NCBI GenBank assembly: GCA_013339895.1
Contig: JABACO010000001.1
Location: 15,556,990 to 15,620,989, forward strand
DNA length: 64,000 nucleotides
Direction: 5' to 3'
Source: Ephydatia muelleri
Taxonomy: Eukaryota > Porifera > Demospongiae > Spongillida > Spongillidae
Made by a program: the position numbers and the translations under genes. The first letter of the stretch is position 1, and each line of letters starts with the position of its first letter. Positions 50,008 to 61,257 of the stretch are shown piece by piece. The notes under the pieces were generated by a model. That model was not told the DNA's origin. It worked only from the letters and a program-made list of their open reading frames with translations, and did no database searches.

Positions 50008-50418
50008 GTGATGGTGCCAAAATCAGTGATGCCACCGGATGAAACATGCAGTTTTAAGTTGACGAGTTTGGACGGCCGACCGTGGCATTACAAGTACGAT
50101 AGTGAAGTGCGTGATTTAACTAAGAAAAATATTTGGCCACCAATCTTCGTTTGGCAATGCCATAGCGCTGGCAAAAGGCATCACGACCATGGGAAGCTAC
50201 CTTGTAGAGGGCATAACCATGTTGTCGACATACATCTACGAAACGCTGCAAGTTATCTGCTCGAAGGCCCCTTTAAATGGCAATCTCCAAGAAATTCCTC
50301 ACGCAGCATATGCATGAGGCCTTATTTTTTTACATTCCAAATAGTTATAACAAGAACTCGTTCCATTGTGCAGCATCATAACAAGGAGTTTGTTGCTACA
50401 TGTACATGTATGCTGTAG
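50008..50418 (+). other. Open frame of 136 codons in D2 (same product as at 45,508)
   Basis: Longer version of the D1 frame, continuing after HHDHGKLPCRGHNHVVDIHL. Conserved wording in two copies is explained largely by recent duplication, so it is weak evidence of function. Confidence 0.3.
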
Positions 50419-50520
50419 ATGTACACTTCACAAACATGTGCATGCACGCATATGACAAGCAATTCACACCCGAAGTTCACATGTAGGCCCATTATGTGGT
50501 ATGAACTTGCCATTGTGAAC

Positions 50521-50522
50521 TA
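50521..50522. other. TA target-site duplication, left
   Basis: TA directly outside the left inverted repeat, matching TA at 56,421-56,422. Confidence 0.8.
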
Positions 50523-50546
50523 GGGGAGACCGGGGCTAAAGTCACA
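50523..50546 (+). repeat. pogo left terminal inverted repeat
   Basis: GGGGAGACCGGGGCTA then AAGTCACA. One base shorter than its partner. Confidence 0.9.
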
Positions 50547-50548
50547 AA

Positions 50549-53500
50549 TTTGGTATTGAATAGTGCTCTTATTATTATTCACAAAAATATTACACAACAA
50601 TATTGACAAACAAAATACACAAGAACATGACCAAAGCTAAATAACACCTCAGAAAGAATTTAGAGGGCAATATCGGGACATTATAGCCCTCACATTAGCC
50701 CTTACTAGGTTCAGATTGAGTCGGCCATACAGCTCTGATAGAACAGCAGATTTAGGCCTTGATGATGTTATGGCTAGGCGAGAGGCTAGACTCGAAAATG
50801 ACTCCATAGCCTCTTTCCCCCATGCACCATATGACTCAACCACAAGAGGGATACATAACCAACCTAACTCGCTGCACTTCACATCGTTGGCCTCATGCTT
50901 TCTGAGCTCAGTGGCTTGTGCAGCTGCTCCAGCAGTTACTCCTGCTTCAGACATAATGTTTGAGTTCAGCGGAGAGGTAACTGATAAGTCGCAGGCAGCC
51001 GTTTTCCCCAGAACCCAGTTGGAAATGAGGACATCTGCAGGACGAGAGTGGCTGTGATCTGGTGTAAGGTTGCAGCCAGCTTCTACTTGAACACTTAAGT
51101 GGGCTCGCCTACATGTTTCTGCCAATATGTCCCGCAACTTGTTGTGGCGGAGAACTACATCCCCACCACGTTTACAAGTAGTAGCATGATGCCCTAGGGA
51201 TCCAACATTTTATCTGGGCAGAGTGCACAAATAGAACCCTCAGCTGTATCAAGCCCTAACCACCACTTCAGTGCTGTCTGAAATACTGGAGGGTCTAAAT
51301 GTAAGCCTTGGCCTTCAGATGGGGTAACCGTCAGCCATGAGGATGCATGTGGGGAGGATGCTGATAAGAGACGAGCTCTGTCAGCAATCGACAGAGAACC
51401 CTGGAGAACTCGGAATAATTATCGTCCAATATACTGGAAAGAGTCTTCTGAGAAGGTAACTTTTCCAGTACGGATCCGATCTGTATGTTGTCCGACTGAT
51501 GAACTGAAGAATTAAATATCTCCAAGAACTGGAGGAGGTGTACATGAGAAATTGAACCCAGGCCAGAGAAACATAACGATGCAATAAAGCTGCTGGTGCA
51601 TGATGAGACAGGGAGCGCAGCCCAAGACCTCCTCGGCTGAGGCTCAGCTGGGCCTGCTTCCATGCAGCAATGGAAGGATGCACCCCTGTGCAAGAAGTGA
51701 AACATTTTTGAACATCTTGATCAAATAACTGCAGAACAGACTGAGAGAAAGAAGGGGGTACGGCTCGAGCAAGATGGACAAGCTTACAGTAACCACCACA
51801 AAGCCGGAGGAGTACGAGAGCCACTTGGGGGTCGACTTCACCAACATCTTCCAGTCTCTTAAGTAGAACACCTGCCTCAGACCTTTTCCTATCCAGGACA
51901 GCCCTACAAAAGACAGAGTCACCAATAGGTATTCCCAAGATCTCAAGATTGGATTTGCTGGACTGTTTCATCTCCATTGGGAAATGAGACAAACACCCAC
52001 TGCTAAAAACCTCACACTTCTTGATGTTCACATGAAGACCAAGTGGGGGGCCAAGCTCAATGAGCAAGCTGAGTGCTTTCCTAACATGTAAACTTGGGCC
52101 CGCAAGAACACCGTCATCAAGGTACCACACGTGATAGGAAAGGTCACTGCATTCAGGATGAGTGGCAATCGCTTTGACCACAACATTGAGAACGAGGGAG
52201 AAAAGCAAGGGGCCCAGTGGGTCTCCTTGCTGCACACCTGATTGAGAAGTTAAATTGCCTAAGGTGTGCCACAGCACAGGGTGCCGGCTGTAACACCAAC
52301 TAACCCACGGGAGTAGCTCTGGGAAGTGTGTACTGCATTCTGACAAAAGAGCATGGCGGCTTACCAAATTAAAGGCAATCACTAAGTCTATCTTCAGCAC
52401 TGTAAAACCTTCAGCTTGCCAGTTCTCATCCATGCAGCCTCTAAGACCATGGGCAATTTTCTCCGCCCCTGCAGCACAAGCAACCCCCCGTTGGAGTGGA
52501 TCAAAAAACTCAGCTGCTTTACTTTTCAACATGGAACACAGGCACTTCCCCACTAAGCGACGAAGAGCCTCTCCCACTGCAATGGGACGCACATCTAAGG
52601 GGCAACCAGGTTTAGATTTCTGTAATGCTGTTAAATTGCCACCAGCAAGAAAGATTGAAACATCTACAGGAGCTTTCCCACTAGCCAGGATGTGATAACT
52701 TTCCTCAACAAATGGAGAATAGGTGTTTGCAAAGTAATTTCCGCTGCATCAATTGAATGCTGAATGCGAAGACCCGAAGGGCCAGCGGCTGACAGCTTGG
52801 GAAATGAACGCAAGATGGCCATAAGATTTAAGCTAGATGGTAAGGAGACATCATTCTGAGGGTAAACCAGGAACAGATGGACAATCACTTTTAGGATGCT
52901 TGGACACAAGTAGGTTCCATGTTTCATCAGAATTCGGAGCAATACCACAGGAAACTAAAACATTACATGCTTTGCCAAACAGACCATCTTGAGACAAGGA
53001 GACAGCATGAGACACCTGTAGCTGGCCAGAGTCCTTCTTTCTATCAACCAAAGATCTGGGGGATGATCCTCGTGACATAGCACGCTGCCACAACTGACTT
53101 AGATGACCTCTGGACCAGAGATCACATAATAGCTCAATGGAAACAGGGTGGTTGTGGCGACCTGCACGTTTTGCCGTAGGGAGGACACATTTCGGCAACA
53201 TGAACAGCTTCTTCCATGCTGTTACTGAATTCTGTAATATAATATCAAATAACACAGAAGACAGAACACGAGCGAATGATGGCTTTGCTCTATGTGGTAT
53301 AAAACGCAAAGTGGGACATCTGAGACCACATATTTCTTCAAATGAGGGAAGATCAGCTGGCTGAACCTGTGAGTCTACCAACATAGACTCCACGTCCGTG
53401 TTTAGCCCGACATGACTGCTGATGAATGGGAAGTTGGGAAATAGCAACAAGGTCGGAGCACATGTCACAAATTTGCAACTGGTTATCCCGTAACCATGCA

Positions 53501-53900
53501 GCAGGTACTTCCCCAACAAAGAGGCCTTTAGCTTGATTGGCCATGTGTGCCTTCCACATAGTGGGGGCTACGCGCTCAGAGCAACCCTGGACAATGCAAG
53601 GCATACCTTTAGAAATGAAAAGTTTAGATGGAGGTGGTTCCGGCGGAAGCTGCGGGAGTGGTTGCGGTGGTTGTGGTTGCGGTGGCAAGGATGCCGATGA
53701 ATGCGGTGAAAGAGTAGTGACAATACCTGAAGTAGAAGCCAACGACTGCGATGATGAAGACGACATTTGCGTGACTGCCGCATTTGATATTATTATTAAA
53801 ACATATTTTAATAACACCAAATAATCTTCAATCATCTACTAGCTACAAAATCGCTATTCCAGTTTTTCTACTAATCAATTAATTAATTTAAAATTATAAC
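50549..53900 (-). mobile_element. LINE with restriction-like endonuclease, nested in pogo
   Basis: A non-LTR retrotransposon on the minus strand: zinc finger, RT, then endonuclease at the C-terminus, an order typical of the R2/NeSL/CRE-like early-branching LINEs. The 3' end lies near 50,549 (an ATAATAATAAGAGC tail on the minus strand). The 5' end is near 53,800-53,900. No clear target duplication could be recognised. Being inside the pogo element, it is the younger of the two. Confidence 0.75.
50649..53766 (-). pseudogene. LINE ORF: C2H2-like zinc finger, reverse transcriptase, PD-(D/E)XK endonuclease
   Basis: From MSSSSSQSLAST a Pro-rich linker leads to paired zinc-finger motifs (CIVQGCSERVAP, ICDMCSDLVAISQLPIHQQ) at about 53,400-53,600. 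Next is a thumb-side region (LPSFEEICGLRCPTLRFIPH, LFMLPKCVLP). The RT (51,381-52,592 in one frame, 403 codons) has RPIAVGEALRRLVGKCL, KIDLVIAFN (first Asp), GVQQGDPLGPLLFSL and the catalytic YLDD at residues 157-160. Downstream are LGHHATTCKRGGDVVLRHN (zinc-binding His/Cys) and the endonuclease (RPADVLISNW, ACDLSVTSPL, KHEAND, CIPLVVESYG). The segments fall in different frames, with at least four frame changes, so it is inactive. Confidence 0.8.
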
Positions 53901-54113
53901 CATTCTAATTGAAGCAGTGCATTTGTGACAACCTTCCTCATCGCAGGGTAAGAAGTCACACACAGGTTTTGCTGTGGAATATGACTCTGCTGAGGCTGTA
54001 ATGTACTGCATATGTAACAGTAACTTCAGCATAAAAATCTATTCAACTTTAATATGCTCAGGTGGCATCACACTAGAAACAATACAGCAGTTTATGCACC
54101 GAAAAAAGTTAAA
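53901..54113. other. pogo 3' non-coding remainder
   Basis: Lies between the transposase stop and the LINE. Nothing else is recognised. Confidence 0.5.
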
Positions 54114-55965
54114 TCAACAATTATGACAAATGTAGCTTTCTTAACCAGGTGTGCAAGCTTCATGAGCCCACTGTTGGCATTCCACACATTGAACCCATAC
54201 TTTACCACCTTTACTTTTCGAATAAGCTTCTGAACATACCAAACAAAATCAGTCTTCAGCACACCTTTTGGTCTTTTTTTGAAGGCCCTCTTCTCTTCAA
54301 ATTGCACCTTAGCACGCTGTTTTCCCTTTTCTGAAAATCTCTTTTGGAGACAAATTGCTTCGAACAGCTCTTTGGCACACCCTATTCCCTTCTTTGAAGG
54401 TGTTTTTTTGCATCTCTTCTCTTTTCTAGCAAAGTCTTCACTGGTGAGTCCGTCAGAATTGAGGATTGAGGACTTGCGTGTTCACCTCTTTGTTTTTACG
54501 GCTTTAGGTGCAGCCTTTTGAAATGGACGAACATTGCTTGGAGATACAAAAATGCTCTGAGAGTCGTTGGTTACACCACTGGGTCCTGGTGCTGATAGGC
54601 CTACACCTTGCTCATTGGAAGAGGTACGAGACTCTGATGCTAGGCTGGGTGATTTATTTACAGAACTTGCTGTTGGCTTCTCAGAAGTTTGGATGCACTG
54701 AGACCTTGCCTGTAGAGATGATTGTTCCTCTACAATCAGTAGACGGACAGTGATAAATCCTGGTGCAAAGTCGGATTCAGTAAAAATATTTTGATCAAAA
54801 GGATATATTCCTGTTGCTTTGAAACCAGCAATAACATTGCTAGGGGTAGCTGCGCATGGAAGACAGCTAGCAACAATTGCAGGGATGTCGTAGATTGATA
54901 TTGTATTCCCCCGGATGGCTCAATATCCATGAGTCACAGCACTATTAACATGTTTCTATAGAGGTCCATAAACAGAGCGATCGAGTGGTTGCAAGCGATG
55001 TGAACAATGAGGTGGCAGTGATAGCATGACAACACTATTTTCCTTTGCATATGTCAGACCATCAATATAGACAGATGAAACTCATGATTATCCAAATTCA
55101 GCTGAAATGGTCGTTCCTTAGTGCATCTGGCATAATGCACAAAGTGCTTCAAAAAAGGACAAAAACATCCTCTGTCATCCAACCTGATGGATTAGCAGCA
55201 CCGTTATTTCCAGTTGGACCATTGGACACAAAGCGATCATAAAAGTGAACGCGAGGAAATACAAAAAAACGGAGGTATACTGTTTCCAATAGCTGAAACT
55301 GCAAAGGCAACTGTAACTAAGGCACCACGTTTAGCAGAGGTTGTGAACCCAACCTGTTTCATTCCACGTTTAGCAACAATCCTACATGGCTTCTGCACAG
55401 TTGTAATCCCAGTTTCGTCAGCGTTCCAAATATCTCCAGGACCAAGTTTGTTACGCTGCAGTACAACTGTTAAGTTGTCAAAAAACTGGTTTACAGTGGT
55501 GGGGTTGAATCCGGAAACCCGCTAGTAGCTTCTGGCTTACGTAATGACAACGTAGGGTGGCGCTTTTAGAAATCCAGAAAACCAATCAGCACCAGCTTGT
55601 TTGTTTTCTACCCATTTAGCAGCGAGAGGTAGTCTATTTGCTATAGCCAACTGATAGGCAAGCTTTCGTATTTCGTTAGGCGAAAGGCCTTGATACATGC
55701 TAGAAGCTGTTAATATATATTCGACTAACTCCTCCTCCAAAGCGTTCGGAAAAACCTGCCGACCGCTTTTATACCCAACAGTAAATAAAGACTCACCGTT
55801 TTCTTCTAAAGCATCATCTCCGGTTAGTCGTTTACAATATCGCGACAAAGTTCGGTAGTTAATACCACACATCTTAGAAGCACATCTTTTAACAAGGTCA
55901 ACAGCTCTTACAATGTCTCTATTAGAGTACGAACCTCTATCAGTCTTTCAAGTATAAGTTCGCAT
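54114..55965 (-). pseudogene. pogo-family transposase, decayed
   Basis: The start Met at 55,963-55,965 is followed by KTDRGSYSNRDIVRAVDLV and GINYRTLSRYCKRL (helix-turn-helix), then a CENP-B-like DNA-binding region (LAYQLAIANRLPLAAKWVEN, ADWFSGFLK, SLRKPEATS). The DDE core follows: IWNADETGITTVQKP (first Asp), QLNLDNHE (second) and HRLQPLDRSVYGP (third). A basic linker and a C-terminal zinc-binding end (VWVQCVECQQWAHEACT, YICHNC) precede the stop at 54,114-54,116. Length of about 600 codons is usual for pogo/Tigger proteins. There is an early in-frame stop after MRTYT, a short loss after RKPEATS, a frameshift after LDNHE and a stop after VYGPL, so it is not functional. Confidence 0.88.
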
Positions 55966-56395
55966 GATGGAAATATTTTCAAGCACCTTAGAACAAAAAG
56001 ACATTCGGTCTGTGCCTAATTACCACAAGTCATCTTGGTGTCAACTATCCCCACTAAGGCCCAGAACACATAACTTTTTATGAAGGCATATCAAAATTAA
56101 AAATACAAATTTGACATTGATCATTTAATCCATGCACATAACTTTGTACTAACTTATTTCATATATATTCTCTCGACCTAATATTTGAAAATAGCTACAT
56201 AGCAAATGGAAAATATTTACTTAGAGGTATAACAAACACAAATTCAATTACAACGTCCGATAGATGTGAGCAGCATTTCCACAAATTCATAGGTAGTCAC
56301 TAAACTATAATTATTATACCTACATTTGACCTGTACATGTCCAATTGATGCCGTCACCCGCTAACAAGATATAAATGCTGTAAACAACTAACCCG
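55966..56395. other. pogo 5' non-coding region
   Basis: AT-rich stretch between the transposase start and the right inverted repeat. It would hold the promoter; no clear TATA position can be fixed. Confidence 0.5.
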
Positions 56396-56420
56396 TGTGA
56401 CTTGTAGCCCCGGTCTCCCC
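56396..56420 (-). repeat. pogo right terminal inverted repeat
   Basis: On the minus strand GGGGAGACCGGGGCTA then CAAGTCACA. Confidence 0.9.
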
Positions 56421-56422
56421 TA
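56421..56422. other. TA target-site duplication, right
   Basis: TA directly outside the right inverted repeat. Confidence 0.8.
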
Positions 56423-56844
56423 AGCTAAGGTACCATCGTTATATGCATGAGTAAGCAGAAGATACAACAGAAGATACATCAAGCTGAGGTAGGACTCTGT
56501 GCCATTTTGACATCTTCGTGTACTAGAATTGTACTGAATGTACATGTGTTTTTGATAATAAGATGAGATGAATAAGTGGTTGGTCTAAAATAGGCTCTAA
56601 CCAATTATTCTTGACACTCCAATTACAGTGTACATTTAAAAGTGTATCAATAAATGATAATCTGCTAAGGTGCTACAGTGAGTTTAGAATTGCAAATTAC
56701 AAATTACTACAAAAACCTAAACCCGTTGTCTGAGAACAGGTAATCCATGTGTGTGCAAAACTTTATTGAATTAAATAGCTGACATTATATTGCCTGCAGT
56801 ACATACCCTTGTAAGTGACTGTGAAATCAGAACAATGTCATATT
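56423..56844. other. Locus module continuation
   Basis: Continues the module interrupted by pogo (AAGCAGAAGATACA, GTCTGAGAACAGGTAATCC) and resembles 14,440-14,700. It contains no LDLa exon. Confidence 0.6.
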
Positions 56845-57560
56845 ATTATTGTAAAATGCATCACGTTTGAATCGTTACAACTACCGAACGGTTAACGCTA
56901 TCAACGTCCTATTTTCACCCCTTTATAGGACAACATTTGACAGCACACTGCTAGCGTTACGAGGTCCGATATCCCAGTGGGTTCAAAACCACCACATCTT
57001 CAGAAAAGAGCTCACAGCAAAAACAGATTGATGCATGTCACTAGAAATCAATAATAGGGCACTCGTTTTTCGAGTGCCCTATTATCGATTTCTAGTGACA
57101 TAATCAATCTGTATTTGCTGTGAGCGTTCAAATCGCTTCAATTTCGTGTGTACGTGGAGAGGTCCTGCATGTAGCTATTGATTGTTTCGGTCATTTAATT
57201 TTATGTTAACGTTCCGGAGATATACCTGTAGCTGTGCAAAGCATTTCCCGCTCGATTCGTGTAATTTAGTATCGCATGTAATCCCCACGTTCCATTCTCC
57301 TAATCAACAATAAATTGGATCCATGCAAGTCAATGATTGCATGCAGTAATCATGCGCCTCCCACAGCGCGCGTAAGGCTATTTGCTACGCACTCACATCA
57401 TCCACTAGTCGTGTCGTGTAATAAAGTCTTCCTATTTGCCCGAAAATTTTCGTTTTACATGTATTTCCTCCACGTCCACTCAGCTACATGTACGCTCGAG
57501 CTTGCAATGACTTCGGTCTTTTATTTACGATTTTGGCAAATTCTGATGCATTCGATGCAC
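56845..57560. repeat. Single foldback arm plus tail (block 2, left part)
   Basis: Arm-like sequence (CCGAACGGTTAACGCTATCAA, GAGGTCCGATATCCC, TTCAAATCGCTTCAA) runs to about 57,265. It is followed by the same tail as in block 1 (GCGCCTCCCAC, TTTGCTACGCACTC, CCACTCAGCTAC). A smaller hairpin interrupts it at 57,008-57,126. Confidence 0.6.
57008..57126. mobile_element. Small palindromic insert (MITE-like)
   Basis: A near-perfect hairpin of about 119 bp: GCTCACAGCAAA outside, CTAGAAATC and GGGCACTCG inside, folding at a five-T centre. It interrupts the foldback arm where the family normally reads on into GCGTTCAAATCGCTTC. AGC on both sides may be a 3-bp target duplication, but this overlaps the palindrome and is uncertain. 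Confidence 0.6.
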
Positions 57561-57636
57561 AACACACACACACCACACTTGCACACACTGTTATACATGT
57601 GGCAAACAATAAACCTGTGTGATAATGATTACATAC

Positions 57637-57680
57637 ACACACACACACACGCACACGCACGCACACACACACACATTCAC
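57637..57680. repeat. (CA)n microsatellite
   Basis: Short CA/CG run in block 2, in the same order after the arm and tail as the CA tract of block 1. Confidence 0.85.
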
Positions 57681-57825
57681 ACACATTGTCACCTGCACGT
57701 GCATATGCATTCTATTCCATTTTGCTGCTCTTGTGCATGTTTACAGAGGCAACTGGTCGGTTTCTGTATACCCTATTGGGGCTGCCTAAGCTTCTGTACT
57801 TAACTAATGTTTCTATGGGCTATGT

Positions 57826-57957
57826 GTATTTGTGTGTGTGTGTGTGTGTGTGTGTGCTCATGTGTGTGTATGTGTTTATGTGGGTGTGTGCATGCGTGTG
57901 TGTTTATGTGGGTGTGTGCATATGTGTGTGTGTGCATGTGTGCATGTGTGTGTGTGT
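57826..57957. repeat. (GT)n microsatellite
   Basis: GT run with TATGTGGGTG and GCATG variants. Confidence 0.88.
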
Positions 57958-58084
57958 TTTAGTGAACTACAACTCGAACACGGCAATCAGTAGGAACCTA
58001 TCCTAAACGAAAGCGGATAAGAGCATCCATGTGAGTGAGCCTTGAACAATTAAGCTTACAAGCACAGGGAAGAATCATTTTGGA

Positions 58085-58152
58085 ATCATTGCGTGATTGA
58101 ACAGTAAAAATCACAAGCGTTTGATTTTATTGTTCAATCACACAATGATTTT
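58085..58152. repeat. Short hairpin
   Basis: AATCATTGCGTGATTGAACA and its near-complement TGTTCAATCACACAATGATT surround a small loop. Stem of about 28 bp with one or two mismatches. Confidence 0.7.
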
Positions 58153-59404
58153 AGAGACGATTTAAAATCCTTTATAAAATCAAAACTTTGATTCGACCCT
58201 TTTTTTTCCTGTGAAGCCAGTTGACGAAGACACCGCGCGACGAGCGCCGATCTCGATCCAGACCTAAACAGATATTTACGGACAAGCGCCCGAGTATCGA
58301 AAAGACTTATGCGAAATTTTACTGACGTGTACGGTTGACGTAATAATTTTTCTGGGTTATAAACGGCGGTAATTTGTATCACGTGAGGATTTGAGCGTGG
58401 AATCCACTGTAATTGCCGGAACGAGAATGTGTCGCTTCTTTTAATCTGTAGTGTAATCCACTCTCTTTACCTACATGTAGTGACAATCTTCGTTGATGTA
58501 TTCCACTAGATTTCTTTCACTGGTAAAATCGAGTGTAATGCATCATTTTGTTTTATTCACCAGAATTCATGCATGTGTGTAAAGCTCTAAGTTCCTATAA
58601 TCACACATATTCCTTCTCCGGTCAGTAGTGTATACAGGTTTCCTATTCTTGCTCAACTTCTCATCTTTCATCAATCCTTGCCCACTCAGCGATATGTGGC
58701 TTATGTGCCGGACTTCCGTCTCTTTTTACCCATAAAGTGTTCAGTTCTGTATGGAATATTAAGGTCGCGTCTAAATTTAGTCAGGCTGGACCACAATTAG
58801 CAAGCATGTGACTACAAAGTATATGGGAGGTGTCTGATGCTTAGAAACATAAAGCGGCCCTAGAAGGAGACAGATAAGATAGTTTTACAGAATGGCGAAG
58901 TTCGAATGAGCTAGGTAAGTTAAAAAAACTAAATTCGGTGATTTCGTGCTCTTCAGTGCGAGAATGATCCAGCGACTGGGTGGTCAGTAGAGCTCTCGCG
59001 CGATCGATCCCGCGTTGGTTTTCTCAGTTAGTGTAGTGTAATATGTGCCGTGCATGTGGTTGGCTGTATCGAGCATTTTAATTTGCAAAGCCATGTGGAG
59101 GATTGGGTGACCCCGCCCCCTCCCCTCCCCCACCCCCGGTAACTCTATCCTACAAATACAGTGTACCTCAGCTTTATCAATGCATAGTAATTAATTAGTT
59201 CTCACCAGGGCTGCCGCGATATATCGCGATATTATTTAGTCATATCGCGATACAAACGTGCATGGGATATACGGAGATAGACGGAAGAATAGACGGAGAA
59301 AGACGAAAATATACGAAAAGTCATTCAGCAGCTGCAACTAGTGCTGGGCCGCACACATACATTCCAATTCCGCTGCGGTGCTGCGTGCATCTAGCATATA
59401 TACT
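58153..59404. other. Rest of block 2, no gene recognised
   Basis: Holds the landmark TCAACTTCTCATC then TATGTGGCTTATGTGCC (58,650-58,710), shared with block 1. It also has a C-rich run at 59,112-59,138 and sequences at 59,208 (CAGGGCTGCC) and 59,339 (TAGTGCTGGGCCG) that resemble hAT ends. Locus sequence resumes at about 59,405. Confidence 0.4.
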
Positions 59405-59720
59405 GCACTCAGTCTAGTATTGAGGTGTAATGAAGCATTACTCTCTGATTTCTCTGTAATGGAGCTGATGTATGAACTATATATGGTGAAGATCAAACTG
59501 CATATGCAAAATGCTCCATTGTGAATGCATATACTTGTGTGTATAAATGTTGTGACTTGTATGTATTGTGGAGAGATGATGTCTCACTGCTCAAGGCATT
59601 GCGATACAATAATGGGATTATGACGAAGGCTAACCATTACACTCGCATACCAATGATGACACAATAGATATGTAAAGCATACATCTATGACACATTATTA
59701 ATGAAATATTTTAAACTCAC

Positions 59721-59828
59721 TACAACTGGTTTCATCACTTTTGTCTATGCAATTAGACACGGTATCACATCGGTAGCTTGCTGAGATGCACTGTCCATTT
59801 GAGCATCTGAATTGGTTTGATGTACAAT
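59721..59828 (-). CDS. LDLa exon, class C
   Basis: Intact, of the young array type ([12 protein letters not shown]), although it sits 18 kb from the array. Confidence 0.86.
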
Positions 59829-60257
59829 CTGTACATAGAAATAAACATTTTCACGTATAAACAGAAAGAATACACTGCACTGAACTTCTAATAAGGTACA
59901 TGATTGCTATAATTGTGATTCTCATTTCCGCTGTAAACGTTATTCCGTTCAACGTTTGATAACAGAGTGCCAAATGGGATTAAGGCGGCAAGCTTTGGTC
60001 AGCAACTGTATACACATGTAATATTGTCGGATGTTTGTGATTTAAATACTCTGGGATGCATGTTTAGTTCGTTAAACTAGATGATATCGAGTGCCATGCC
60101 TGCCCGTTATATGCATACACATACCTCTAGCATATTGGAAAACCGCTGTTGCAGCTAACAAATGTTGTTCTTACATGCGCAATGATGATACAGGCAGATA
60201 GAGATGCACAATGCACTGTAGCTAAGTCTAAGTGTGGGATAATTTCTCAAAACTCAC

Positions 60258-60365
60258 TGCAGTTAATTTCATCAGTAGCATTAATGCAGTCAATATAGCC
60301 ATCACATCGCCAGCTTGAAAAAATGCATTGTCCATTTGAACACGCAAACTGATTCGAAAGACAAA
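60258..60365 (-). CDS. LDLa exon, class A
   Basis: Intact, IFSSWRC form. This copy keeps the A exon that the 2.9-kb units have lost, while sharing their loss of the second B exon. Confidence 0.86.
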
Positions 60366-61149
60366 CTGCAAGTACAAAACATGTCAATAGTATTCATGTA
60401 TACTTTTGAAGCACAAATGTGATGACTCCCGTTTGATTTGTGAAAATGAGGTAAACATTACTCTCCAAAACTAGCTCTAACATACATTATATGCTGCCAT
60501 ACATTGCCATATTTAATAATATAGTTTTAACTTGCACCAAAACAGTTCACATGCTTAGTTAAATAATGAAGAGCACTCAGTCTGGTATTGAGGTGTAATG
60601 AAGCATTACTCTCTGATTTCACTGTAATGGAGCTGATGTATGAACCATATATGTGCATAATGCTCCATTGTGAATGCACATACTTGTGTGCTTAAACGGT
60701 GTGACTTGTATGTATTATGGAGAGACGATGTCTGACTGCTCAAGGCATTGCGATAGAATAATGGGATTCTGACGAAGGCTAACCATTACACTCGCATACC
60801 ACATTGTAAAATTTCCAGTACGGGCAATAGAATGTGTAGAAGTGTATGGCTATAGTTAAATTTCAGCGCTCTATAACTGCATGAAAATAATCCTCTGACT
60901 ATTCAGGCATCAATTATGAACAAAAACTATTGCATATGCGTATATCACATAACACGTACTTCAATCCGACATCATGAACGCACGCACGTTCTTCGCGTGT
61001 ATACTTTTGAAGCACAAATGTGATAGCACCCGTTTGATTTGTGAAAATGAGGTGAACATTACTCTCCAAAATTAGCTCCAACATACATTATATGCTGCCA
61101 TCTATTACCAATGAGTGTACAGTTATGCAAAGTACAATTTAAAACTCAC

Positions 61150-61257
61150 TGCAGCCAATTTCATCACTTCCGTCGGCGCAACTAGACACACCATTACATC
61201 GGTTGCTTGCTGAAATGCACTGTCCACTGGAGCATCGGAATTGGCTTGGTGTACAAA
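61150..61257 (-). CDS. LDLa exon, class B
   Basis: Intact, ISASNRC with GSDEIGC. Confidence 0.86.

Larger units (their letters stand above)
46862..50200. repeat. Long direct duplicate D2
   Basis: Second copy of D1. It is longer mainly through a 270-bp G/C-run segment at 48,420-48,690 and longer poly-C tracts. Confidence 0.85.
50523..56420 (-). mobile_element. pogo-type DNA transposon (Tc1/mariner superfamily) with nested LINE
   Basis: The ends are inverted repeats of about 24 bp (GGGGAGACCGGGGCTA then AAGTCACA) flanked by TA on both sides, the target duplication of this superfamily. The flanking DNA is locus module sequence: CATTGTGAAC on the left and AGCTAAGGTACCATC on the right, which belong together in the copy at 14,400-14,460. 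The 5.9-kb length is due to a LINE inserted between the transposase stop and the left end. The transposase is no longer intact. Confidence 0.9.

Noticed and set aside
50716-51057. Plus-strand open frame of 113 codons
   Set aside because: It is the opposite strand of the LINE endonuclease region, which carries the recognisable motifs.
58185-58215. TGATTCGACCC followed by a T run, resembling a tRNA-type B box and terminator
   Set aside because: No A box lies at the right distance and no cloverleaf can be drawn.
59208-59352. CAGGGCTGCC and TAGTGCTGGGCCG resembling hAT transposon ends
   Set aside because: Both point the same way and no inverted partner or 8-bp duplication was found. Too weak for a feature.
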